NCBI RefSeq assembly: GCF_014698065.1
Contig: NZ_JACJSI010000073.1
Span: 1-32,431, forward strand
Source: Nostoc flagelliforme FACHB-838
Lineage (GTDB): Bacteria; Cyanobacteriota; Cyanobacteriia; Cyanobacteriales; Nostocaceae
Length of the DNA stretch: 32,431 bases
Direction: 5' to 3'
Part shown: piece after piece, positions 16,058 to 23,447 of the stretch
How positions within the stretch are numbered: the stretch's first letter is position 1
Layout: each line of letters starts with the position of its first letter
The notes under the pieces: model-generated
Seen by the model: the letters and a program-made list of their open reading frames with translations, nothing else
Databases searched by the model: none
What the model was told of the DNA's origin: nothing
Translations under genes and position numbers: made by a program

Positions 16058-17098
16058 TTAACAGACAACTTCAAGGTGATTAAGTATGCTTTGAGCGATA
16101 ACTTCGCCTAGTTTAACAGGAACAGCATTTCCAATCAATCGCCCTATATGACTTAACCCTAAAGCCTCATCGGGGGCGACAAACTCGTAATTTGCTGGAA
16201 AACTTTGTAGTAATGCTGCTTCCCTAAGAGATATAGCCCTATCTTGTTCAGGATGTCCAAAACGACCGTTACCAAATCCAAAACACTGTGTAGTAATAGT
16301 CGGGCTAGGTCGATCCCATTCCATCCGACCATATACCCCAGGATAAGTTTTACCACTCTTTTTTGTGTGGCATTCTGCAATTAATTCTTTAGGCCAATCT
16401 CGCCAAGTTCCTCCGGGTTTTGAGGCACGAATACGACAAAGATTCAGATGAGATAGTTTACTGCATAGATGGAGTCGATCTATCTTAGATTTTTGACCCG
16501 CAGAAAGTGGTTCAAGATGTTCAATAGCTTTTCTTACTGTTTCGTATCTTTCTGCATCATGTGTTCGTGGAATTAAGTTAACTTTGCCAAATTTTGAAGC
16601 CAGTAAAACTAATCGCTTTCGAGATTGAGGGATTCCATAATCTAGACAGTTAACTTCATAAGATTCCAAAAAATAGTTTAAATTTTCTAATTTATCGATA
16701 AATTCATGAAATACTGGATGGTGTTTTAACTGAAGCACATTTTCCATTGAAATAATCTCTGGTTCACATTCTTCTACCAGACGAGCAAAATCACGGCATA
16801 GCTTCCACTTTGATTCTTTATCGTTGTAACGTCTTGAATAACTTGAAAATGGTTGACAAGGGGCACATCCTGCTAAAACTCTAATGCTGCTGCCAGAAAA
16901 ATGCTTTGCCAGATCAGAACCGCTAAGATGTTCTACATCTTGCAGTATAAATTTTGCTTTATTATTGTGCTCGTATGGAAATTTACAAGCTCGATCAATA
17001 TCATATCCAGCTTTGACTGGAAGACCCGCTTGCTCAAACCCATGAGTTAGTCCTCCAGCACCACAAAACAGATCCACTGTAGAGATGCTGCTAACCAT
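16058..17098 (-). CDS. DNA (cytosine-5-)-methyltransferase
   Basis: A complete 346-residue C5 cytosine methyltransferase. Motif I DLFCGAGGLTHGFEQAG (9-25) binds SAM; motif IV PCQP carries the catalytic Cys81; motif VI is ENV (119-121); motif VIII is QSRKR (158-162); the target-recognition region lies about 190-270; motif X is GNAVP near the end. It transfers methyl to C5 of cytosine in an unknown site. AGGAGG lies 3 nt before the ATG, a strong though close ribosome-binding site. It converges on the DUF262-HEPN pair, with no separate restriction endonuclease visible, so it may be the protective or licensing half of that module or a solitary methylase. Confidence 0.95.
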   Translation of the reverse strand: MVSSISTVDLFCGAGGLTHGFEQAGLPVKAGYDIDRACKFPYEHNNKAKFILQDVEHLSGSDLAKHFSGSSIRVLAGCAPCQPFSSYSRRYNDKESKWKLCRDFARLVEECEPEIISMENVLQLKHHPVFHEFIDKLENLNYFLESYEVNCLDYGIPQSRKRLVLLASKFGKVNLIPRTHDAERYETVRKAIEHLEPLSAGQKSKIDRLHLCSKLSHLNLCRIRASKPGGTWRDWPKELIAECHTKKSGKTYPGVYGRMEWDRPSPTITTQCFGFGNGRFGHPEQDRAISLREAALLQSFPANYEFVAPDEALGLSHIGRLIGNAVPVKLGEVIAQSILNHLEVVC

Positions 17099-17219
17099 TT
17101 ACCTCCTCTTCTTGCCATATATAGCCCGATTAGCTAGACTAGCTCATTTTTACAATGACTACAACAAAGGTTTTTTTGAGATAATCCTCAAAAAATTATG
17201 AAGAATTGCACATTGGCTT

Positions 17220-17243
17220 GTAGTAGCGCCCAGACGCTACTAC
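17220..17243. repeat. Perfect 9-bp hairpin between island and glmS
   Basis: GTAGTAGCG (17220-17228) and CGCTACTAC (17235-17243) are perfectly paired around CCCAGA. It lies 10 bp beyond the glmS stop codon on the minus-strand downstream side. No T-run follows on either strand, so it may be a dispersed repeat or a weak or Rho-like end. Confidence 0.6.
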
Positions 17244-17253
17244 TATAAATAGA

Positions 17254-19137
17254 CTATTCCACCGTTACAGACTTGGCCAAATTCCTTGGCTGATCGACAT
17301 CCAAACCGCGACGGGCGGCAATATGATAAGCCAATAATTGCAAAGGAACTACTGTCAGAATCGGAGAAAGTAACTCTTCTACATCAGAAACGGGAAGAAG
17401 ATCGTTAAAGATTTCCGCAGCTTCACCATCGTTGACGGGAGTCACGCCAATTAAGCGAGAATCTCTAGCTTTAGCTTCTTGGGCATTAGAAATAACTTTT
17501 TCGTACACACTACCAGGTATTGCGATCGCAACTACTGGTACTTTCGCATCTAAAAGTGCGATCGGGCCATGTTTCATCTCTCCAGCCGGATACCCTTCGG
17601 CGTGAATGTAGCTGATTTCTTTTAATTTCAAAGCCCCCTCCAAAGCAATAGGAAAATTAATTCCCCTTCCCACAAAAATGAAATCTTTGGTTTCAGCAAA
17701 TTCATGGGCTAGCTGTTCGGTTAAACGTTCCTGAGTTTCTAAAGTTGCCTCAATTTCTTTGGGAATCTGCCGCAACCCATTAATAATTTTCTCTAACGTG
17801 TCTTTTGAAACTGTCTGGCGACGAGCAGCTAAATCCAATGCCAAAGCATAAAACGCCATCAGTTGAGCAGTAAAAGTTTTCGTCGCTGCTACCCCAATCT
17901 CAATTCCCGCTAGAGTACTGATAATATTCGGCACCATATCACCAAGGCTACTTTCGGAGCGATTGGTAATGCCCAGTAGTTGCCCTTGATATTGGGGTTC
18001 TTTCCCCTGGCGACGTTCTTTTTCCATTGCCAAAGCTGCTAGAGTATCAGCCGTTTCACCTGATTGGGTAACGCCAATGATCAATGTGTTAGCCGTCACG
18101 GGTGATGGTGCATAGCGATACTCAGAAGCATAATGTACCTGAGTTGAAATTCCTGCTAATTGTTCGATTAAATATTTTCCGATTAATGCTGCGTGCCAAC
18201 TCGTACCACAGGCGACGATCTGAATTTGTTCTAAATTGTTGTATAAATCCGCAGGTAAACCAAGATTGATCGGCGATTCGCTAGATTCTCCAAAATTATT
18301 AAAGTAAGCGTCTAAACTAGCTCTTACTACCCCTGGTTGCTCATGGATTTCTTTGAGCATGAAGTGTTTGAATCCCTGCTTTTCTACCAACGCAGGATTG
18401 AAGTTGAGCAGCCGGGGTTGTTTTTTCAACCTGTCGCCAGCAAAATCGTAAATCTCAACGCCCAAAGGAGTGAGGCGGGCAATTTCGCCATTTTCCAGAG
18501 GTAGCACCGCACGGGTGTAGGCAACGATCGCAGGCGTATCAGACGCACAAAATAACTCCCCTTGCCCAAAACCAATTACCAAAGGTGCTTGTTGACGAAC
18601 AACAATCAATTCATCAGGGAAATCAGCAGAAATAACTGCGATCGCAAATGCCCCTTTTAGGTGGTTAACAGCTTGGCGAATCGCTTCTAGGAAGGGAGAT
18701 GAGGAAGATGAGGGAGAAAGATTCTTTAAAAATTCGGCTATTAAATGGGGAATGACTTCAGTATCGGTTTCAGAAAGAAACTGGTGTCCTTTTCCTTTGA
18801 GTTCTTCGCGTAACTCGCGGTAGTTTTCAATAATGCCATTTTGTACCACCGCCACTCGCTTTGCCGTATCCAAATGGGGATGGGCGTTATACTCTTCTGG
18901 TTTACCATGAGTTGCCCAGCGTGTATGACCAATACCAATTTGGGCGGGGGATTCTATCTGTTCTAGTTTAGAACGGAGATTATGGAGTTTTCCCTTTGCC
19001 CGCACACAATTTACTTCACCTTCCCAAATAGTGGCGATTCCAGCAGAATCATAGCCCCTGTACTCTAGTTTTTCCAGCCCAGCCAGTAAAATGTCTGTCG
19101 CTGCTTGAGTGCCTATATATCCGACAATTCCGCACAT
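17254..19137 (-). CDS. glmS: Glutamine--fructose-6-phosphate aminotransferase (isomerizing)
   Basis: The 627-residue enzyme makes glucosamine-6-phosphate from fructose-6-phosphate and glutamine, the first step to UDP-GlcNAc for peptidoglycan and outer layers. The N-terminal nucleophile is Cys2 in MCGIVGYIG, with the class II glutaminase signature GIGHTRWATHG. Two SIS sugar-isomerase domains follow (VACGTSWHAALIGK, VTQSGETADT; FVGRGINFPIALEGALKLKE), and the conserved C-terminal DQPRNLAKSVTVE closes the active site. A Ser-rich stretch near residues 144-150 is slightly unusual. No ribosome-binding site is evident. No glmS ribozyme was recognised in the 5' gap. Confidence 0.98.
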   Translation of the reverse strand: MCGIVGYIGTQAATDILLAGLEKLEYRGYDSAGIATIWEGEVNCVRAKGKLHNLRSKLEQIESPAQIGIGHTRWATHGKPEEYNAHPHLDTAKRVAVVQNGIIENYRELREELKGKGHQFLSETDTEVIPHLIAEFLKNLSPSSSSSPFLEAIRQAVNHLKGAFAIAVISADFPDELIVVRQQAPLVIGFGQGELFCASDTPAIVAYTRAVLPLENGEIARLTPLGVEIYDFAGDRLKKQPRLLNFNPALVEKQGFKHFMLKEIHEQPGVVRASLDAYFNNFGESSESPINLGLPADLYNNLEQIQIVACGTSWHAALIGKYLIEQLAGISTQVHYASEYRYAPSPVTANTLIIGVTQSGETADTLAALAMEKERRQGKEPQYQGQLLGITNRSESSLGDMVPNIISTLAGIEIGVAATKTFTAQLMAFYALALDLAARRQTVSKDTLEKIINGLRQIPKEIEATLETQERLTEQLAHEFAETKDFIFVGRGINFPIALEGALKLKEISYIHAEGYPAGEMKHGPIALLDAKVPVVAIAIPGSVYEKVISNAQEAKARDSRLIGVTPVNDGEAAEIFNDLLPVSDVEELLSPILTVVPLQLLAYHIAARRGLDVDQPRNLAKSVTVE

Positions 19138-19434
19138 TGTTCACACCACTTTTTTTCAGGATGATTAAATCCAGTATAGTGTTTAGCACAAACTCGACGT
19201 TTTGCAAAGAGAAAGGGAGTAATTTACTCCCTCTACCACTAGGTATTGTTATAGGTTTTAAGGTTTTACAAGGGATTCCCCGTCAGCTTTTGACCTGACG
19301 GTACAAATACAGCTTCTAGGATTTAGATACCCAGAGTTTATATCCCCAATCTAAAATTACGATTTCGTAAAGCGGGCATTGCCCACTCTAGGATGCTAAA
19401 GGTGTTTGCTATCGAGACACTTAAAAGTCTTGAG

Positions 19435-19518
19435 TGCCGAGTTCCGAGTTCTGAGTGAAGAATCAAGAAATTGTTTTTTTGATTTACTTCTTTCTATCTC
19501 AGCACTCAGTACTCGGCA
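19435..19518. repeat. Long imperfect inverted repeat in the glmS-psaC gap
   Basis: TGCCGAGT (19435-19442) pairs with ACTCGGCA (19511-19518), and CTGAGTG (19451-19457) with CACTCAG (19503-19509), forming an 84-nt hairpin with an AT-rich loop. Another hairpin, CCGTCAG (19280-19286) with CTGACGG (19295-19301), lies nearer glmS. The 438-bp gap 19138-19575 between the glmS start and the psaC stop otherwise holds no gene; short frames in it that overlap psaC are antisense shadows. Confidence 0.65.
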
Positions 19519-19575
19519 AGAAGTTTGAGCAGCGGCAGCCGCCAATCAAAACTTTAATGACTCGGCACGAGCCTT

Positions 19576-19821
19576 TTAATAAGCTAGACCCATACTGCGA
19601 GTTGTTTCAGCGCCCAGGTAAACCCGGATGCTCAAAAAGTCGGTGGGACAAGCGGTTTCGCAACGCTTACAGCCCACGCAGTCTTCTGTACGGGGTGAAG
19701 AGGCAATTTGAGCAGCTTTACAGCCATCCCAAGGAACCATCTCAAGTACATCAGTAGGGCAAGCGCGGACGCATTGGGTGCAGCCAATGCAGGTATCGTA
19801 GATTTTTACGGTATGAGACAT
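19576..19821 (-). CDS. psaC: Photosystem I iron-sulfur subunit PsaC
   Basis: The 81-residue protein is the stromal PSI subunit that holds clusters FA and FB and passes electrons to ferredoxin. Two 4Fe-4S motifs are intact: Cys11-x2-Cys14-x2-Cys17-x3-Cys21 and Cys48-x2-Cys51-x2-Cys54-x3-Cys58. Ends in the canonical ETTRSMGLAY. Length and sequence are nearly invariant across cyanobacteria and plastids. GGAG lies about a dozen bases before the ATG, slightly far. It stands alone, unlike the D1 or psaAB operons, with its own upstream region to the right. Confidence 0.99.
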   Translation of the reverse strand: MSHTVKIYDTCIGCTQCVRACPTDVLEMVPWDGCKAAQIASSPRTEDCVGCKRCETACPTDFLSIRVYLGAETTRSMGLAY

Positions 19822-20411
19822 TGAAAAAACGGCTCCTTTCGAGTGTTCTTCTCTGCGAAAGAATCATAATCAACGCATAGTCTACCGCAGTGATTGATAG
19901 GCCGTAATCAAAAGGCTACATAACTTCAAACAATGTAATAAGGACTCTCGATATTTCCTTTTGCGAGATTGCCCCATTGACTTATTAATCAGTAACATCA
20001 GATAAGCGTATTTACACTATTGCTCTACCAGAATGTGGTAAAAACGTAAAGATATATGAAACAAAAGTAAATCTATAAAGTTTGCATTGCAGGTTATCTA
20101 TGGTACTTATCGCTTAACAACTATGTACAGTCAAATAACCTAATTCTGTAACAAAATATTAATTATTTTTATTTAAAATTAGCTGTATGAGCAATAGTCT
20201 GATACCAATTCTTTATAACTTTGCGATCGCTTACCCGTCAAAACTAGCGATCGCAGTTATTGTTTACGTGATAATTGGCATAAAATATACCTAGTGTAGC
20301 GCCTGCTCACTATATCCAGGTTTGGATGGCTAAAGCCTATCCTATTATTAATTAAAATTTTTCACATATTTTCCCATATAATTTAGGATTCGTATATTAT
20401 AAGTGCCTACT
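19822..20411. other. Gene-free gap between psaC and the methyltransferase
   Basis: These 590 bp separate the divergent psaC (minus) and methyltransferase (plus) genes and must contain both promoters. Two HIP1 palindromes lie near 20223 and 20249. The DNA is AT-rich toward the methyltransferase side. I see no ORF, RNA gene or convincing promoter boxes. Confidence 0.5.
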
Positions 20412-21419
20412 ATGACTAAGTATCGAAGTAAAATAATAGTTAAATATAGTGTTTTATTTTCTAAGATTTTCAGGTATGCCAGATATTATCCTGAAGATAT
20501 AATGTGTATACTTCGATTTTTTGTTTTTCTAGGGTTGTTCTACTTCTCTAATTGGCGCTCACCAAATAATGCGGAATTTGTCAATTTAGTATATGCATAC
20601 TTTTTATCTGTTCCAATTTCAGAAGAAGAACTTTCATTCTACAAAGATAATCTTGACCAAGGTAATTTTTCAAGAATTCAGGTTATTCTTTCTTATTTAA
20701 TGTTGCCAATTGGGATTGAACAAAAACTCTTTTCTCGAACAGGCATAGAATCACATCACCTTGCAAGGGTCAAACTGGTACAGGAAATATTGCCACCTGC
20801 TGAGTATATTCTCGATTTAGGAGGTTCTTGCCCTGGTTCCCCAGAAGGTGCGCTTATGGTCATGGGTTATCCCTACAATCCTCAACAGTTGGATATTGTT
20901 GATCTACCACAGGAGGAAAGAATTTATGATCAGCGTTCTGAGGAACATCCCCAGAAATTCATAACTCCAGATAATCTTACAAAAATTAATTATATCTATC
21001 GCTCAATGGCTGATTTATCTTATTTTCCAGAACATACCGTTGACCTTGTGTGGTCAGGACAAAGCATTGAGCATATAACAGAAGAAGAAGCCGATAAAGT
21101 AATTAAAGAAGTCTTTAGAGTAATTAAGCCAGGTGGATCATTTTGTTTAGATACCCCAAATCGCCAGCTTACAAAGCTTTTGGTACGTAGAGGATTTGTA
21201 CATCCTGAACATAAGATTGAATATACACCTGAGGAATTGATTGCAAAGATTCAAAAAGCTGGTTTTATTATTAAAAAAACATTAGCTATCTCTCCCATGC
21301 CATATAGTTTAAAAACCAAAAAATTTAGCAAGCTGGAATTTATTAACAGTGTTGGATTATCGGAAAATACAACCCAAGGTTTTTCTTTTTTTATCTATTG
21401 TATGAAGCCAGATAGTTGA
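20412..21419 (+). CDS. SAM-dependent class I methyltransferase
   Basis: A 335-residue protein from ATG 20412 (GTG 20403 would add three residues). After an N-terminal stretch with a short hydrophobic segment (CILRFFVFLGLFYFS, about 36-50), the Rossmann methyltransferase core begins with ILDLGGSCPGSPEG (motif I), followed by an acidic strand end (LDIVDLP), the helper motif WSGQSIEHI, and EVFRVIKPGGSFCLDTPN (post-I and motif III type), as in methyltransferase type 11 proteins. The DNA is AT-rich and contains no HIP1 site, unlike its flanks, which suggests transfer. Methylates an unknown small molecule, lipid or glycan; no glycosyltransferases lie beside it. A hairpin at 21458 may terminate it. 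Confidence 0.8.
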   Translation: MTKYRSKIIVKYSVLFSKIFRYARYYPEDIMCILRFFVFLGLFYFSNWRSPNNAEFVNLVYAYFLSVPISEEELSFYKDNLDQGNFSRIQVILSYLMLPIGIEQKLFSRTGIESHHLARVKLVQEILPPAEYILDLGGSCPGSPEGALMVMGYPYNPQQLDIVDLPQEERIYDQRSEEHPQKFITPDNLTKINYIYRSMADLSYFPEHTVDLVWSGQSIEHITEEEADKVIKEVFRVIKPGGSFCLDTPNRQLTKLLVRRGFVHPEHKIEYTPEELIAKIQKAGFIIKKTLAISPMPYSLKTKKFSKLEFINSVGLSENTTQGFSFFIYCMKPDS

Positions 21420-21457
21420 GAAATTGTTACATATTTTATTTGTATAATTAGCGTGGG

Positions 21458-21491
21458 AATTTTACCCAACCCATCAACGCTTGGTAAAATT
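21458..21491 (+). terminator. Possible terminator hairpin after the methyltransferase
   Basis: AATTTTACCCAA (21458-21469) pairs with TTGGTAAAATT (21481-21491) with one bulged C, followed by TTGATATG. It is AT-rich with a weak T-tract, so only a possible terminator. The remaining gap to 21743 has two HIP1 sites and a possible 27-codon minus-strand frame. Confidence 0.4.
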
Positions 21492-21641
21492 TTGATATGC
21501 CAATTAGATGTGTTTGAGATTATCAAATTTTCTTACAAATGGTTATCCTCTAAAACTCAAACGTCATCTAAAATGATGTTAGTGTTTATTAATATGGACT
21601 GAACCTTTAGGATGTGAGTGGTGTGTAAGGCCTTTTTGCAG

Positions 21642-21725
21642 TCAATGGGCGATCGCAGTCAGCAATTTTAAGCGATCGCTCACCAATAACTTGTATATTA
21701 TATTATTTAAGCTTGGCAATCTCAT
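21642..21725 (-). CDS. Possible 27-residue ORF after the antitoxin-like gene
   Basis: On the minus strand, GAGGAG precedes an ATG (21725-21723) by about 8 nt, an unusually good ribosome-binding site for this region, and the frame runs 27 codons (MRLPSLNNIIYKLL onward) to a TGA. The second half is made of HIP1 sequence. It sits just where a toxin gene would follow the antitoxin-like gene at 21744-21998. It may be the start of a truncated toxin gene or a chance frame. Confidence 0.2.
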   Translation of the reverse strand: MRLPSLNNIIYKLLVSDRLKLLTAIAH

Positions 21726-21743
21726 AATTTATACTCCTCAATA

Positions 21744-21998
21744 TCAGAGTATTTCAGAAATCGCAAACTCATCGTTTATAGGATCAGTTCCTAGTTGAAT
21801 TTTTGAATTACTAGGTGTCAGTTCTAGTTGTTCTTCTGAATTGTTGGCATCAGCCAATTTATCTTTTATATATTCCTTTTCTCGGATTTGTCGAACAATA
21901 CTTTCTAGTAGCCAAAGTTGCTCTTCCACAGACAAGGCAAGGACGGAGCGCTCAATTTCTAGTAAATTTGGTGATATCATCTTGTCGGTGATTTCCAT
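21744..21998 (-). CDS. Small antitoxin-like hypothetical protein
   Basis: The 84-residue acidic protein contains LLEIERSVLALSVEEQLWLL followed by ESIVRQIREKE, an amphipathic two-helix pattern seen in many small cyanobacterial proteins annotated as addiction-module or antitoxin-like. The second half is polar and likely disordered, ending INDEFAISEIL. Start ATG 21998 or ATG 21980 (Met7). No recognisable toxin follows; only a 27-codon frame with a good ribosome-binding site lies downstream. Function assignment is weak; it may be an orphan. Confidence 0.55.
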   Translation of the reverse strand: MEITDKMISPNLLEIERSVLALSVEEQLWLLESIVRQIREKEYIKDKLADANNSEEQLELTPSNSKIQLGTDPINDEFAISEIL

Positions 21999-22190
21999 GA
22001 AGGTGTATTTTTCAAAGATATTATATTCAGTCTATCTGCTTAACCTAGAGCATCGCAAATTCCCTATCATTTTACCCACGCATATCATTTCACAAATCAA
22101 ATGAGATTGGTATAAATAACCGAAAGCCAATTTTATGACTTTTTAACTTAGGTATTCCTGCTGAAGCAAAATGTACGCTAAACTGGCTAC

Positions 22191-22559
22191 ATGAATTACG
22201 AAACAGCCCGGAAACTCCTCATAGATCAGACAATCACAACCGAGGAAAACCCAGATGCGCTGTTAACGCGTATGAAACAGGGGAAACCGCCGGTACCCGG
22301 TCAGATCACTTCGATTTTGTTAGCATTAAAAGTGGTGTTTGAAGCCCTTAAAGATGCAAAGAGCCTAGACCGAGAACTAGCTTTGTCCCTTTATCAGTTA
22401 AGCATTAAAGCGCAACAACTATTTGGCGCAGGGCGTAAAGCCGGGGTTGATTGGCCGCCACTGTTGAAAGAAGATTTACTACGAATTTCCTTAGCATCTG
22501 AAAGTATCTTTTCAGGTACATGGCAAACCCTCGCTCCTATGGAGTTAAGAAAGTTTTAA
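22191..22559 (+). CDS. Conserved cyanobacterial hypothetical protein
   Basis: A 122-residue all-helical soluble protein (MNYETARKLLIDQ; GKPPVPGQITSILLALKVVF; FGAGRKAGVDWPPLLKEDLL). I recall similar proteins in other Nostoc-type genomes, sometimes loosely labelled dethiobiotin synthetase, but it lacks any P-loop or BioD motif, so that name is not supported. No signal or membrane segment. No clear Shine-Dalgarno before ATG 22191. It converges on the exported protein gene at 22648. Confidence 0.75.
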   Translation: MNYETARKLLIDQTITTEENPDALLTRMKQGKPPVPGQITSILLALKVVFEALKDAKSLDRELALSLYQLSIKAQQLFGAGRKAGVDWPPLLKEDLLRISLASESIFSGTWQTLAPMELRKF

Positions 22560-22625
22560 AACACTGATTCAGCGATCTTTGAACGATAAGAGATCAGGAA
22601 GATGACGGGGACAATGGGAATAACT

Positions 22626-22646
22626 AATGCCCAATGCCCCATGCCC
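22626..22646. repeat. Heptanucleotide tandem repeat (AATGCCC)
   Basis: Units AATGCCC (22626-22632), AATGCCC (22633-22639) and CATGCCC (22640-22646) end 1 bp before the stop codon of the minus-strand exported protein gene. Same 7-bp repeat class as at 4887, 9011, 26531 and 31484. Confidence 0.75.
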
Positions 22647-22647
22647 A

Positions 22648-23259
22648 TTACCGAATTTGCAGTTCACTTTCTAATTTATCTAGGTCAGTTTTGAGTAAAA
22701 TCGTCATTTGACCAGTAAAAGCTTTGCCAGTACTGGGTTGAGCAATTTCCACCCAATATACATAGCGATCGCCTACTCGTAATTCTCCCTTTAAGGCTTC
22801 CCGAATCGGAGTTTTGGCTAGACGCGCTGAATTAACTGCTTTCTGATTAGGATACTGGTACACGACTTGGGCGCGATCGTAGTCTTGATAAATCTCCAAG
22901 CCATAAATCACCCGCAAGGATTCCTGGAGACGCTCAAACGTCATGCCGTTAATAGCATCATACATAGCAATGCGTTCAGTCCGAATTCTGCCACGATCTT
23001 TGGCAACCTGCACCCTACCGGGAGATAATACCGACGCTTGAAAAGTAAATCTTTGGGCAGCAGTATCAGTTTTTTGCACAAATAATTGCTCCCCTCTCCT
23101 GGGACGGAGTGTGGGATGTGCTTTAATCCAAGTGCCTACTTCCTCTGTACTTTGACCTGGTAAAGCATTAGCTTGAGAATCAAAAAGCGTCCCCACGCAC
23201 AGCCAGGATACTAGAGAAACAGGCAAAATTAAAAAGTTAAGCAGAGATTTTTTGGGCAT
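22648..23259 (-). CDS. Conserved cyanobacterial exported protein
   Basis: The 203-residue protein has a Sec signal peptide: basic MPKK, hydrophobic core LLNFLILPVSLVSWLCVG and likely cleavage after ANA at about residue 33. The mature part (ALPGQSTEEVGTWIKAHPTL; GRIRTERIAMYDAINGMTFE; YVYWVEIAQ) has no catalytic motif I recognise and looks like a small alpha/beta periplasmic or thylakoid-lumen protein. Start ATG 23259 is 188 bp from the glcD stop; both are on the minus strand, but the distance does not force an operon. Confidence 0.8.
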   Translation of the reverse strand: MPKKSLLNFLILPVSLVSWLCVGTLFDSQANALPGQSTEEVGTWIKAHPTLRPRRGEQLFVQKTDTAAQRFTFQASVLSPGRVQVAKDRGRIRTERIAMYDAINGMTFERLQESLRVIYGLEIYQDYDRAQVVYQYPNQKAVNSARLAKTPIREALKGELRVGDRYVYWVEIAQPSTGKAFTGQMTILLKTDLDKLESELQIR

Positions 23260-23447
23260 TTTGTTGCTCAGGATTTTTATGGAAATTTCCTTATTAGGGA
23301 ATAACCATAGTCTTCCCGTTTTTCAGCAAAATTATTTCAATAGATTGCAGCAGTAGCGCTGCGAAGCCGAATCTTCTCCCTTTGCGAGAACTAAGATGTA
23401 CACACAAACCGAAAACGGCAAGAACTGCAAATGTGCTTTGCAGAAAA

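Noticed and set aside
16159..16380. 73-codon minus-strand ORF inside the methyltransferase gene
   Set aside because: Out-of-frame shadow of the C5-methyltransferase; all family motifs are in the main frame.
16058..17098. Complete type II restriction-modification system
   Set aside because: No restriction endonuclease (PD-(D/E)XK or HNH) is visible beside the methyltransferase; only the DUF262 and HEPN proteins are present.
19455..19757. 100-codon plus-strand ORF overlapping psaC
   Set aside because: It is antisense to the highly conserved psaC and to an intergenic inverted repeat; no independent support.
22191..22559. Dethiobiotin synthetase annotation for the 122-residue protein
   Set aside because: No P-loop or BioD motif and about half the expected length; the name is not supported.
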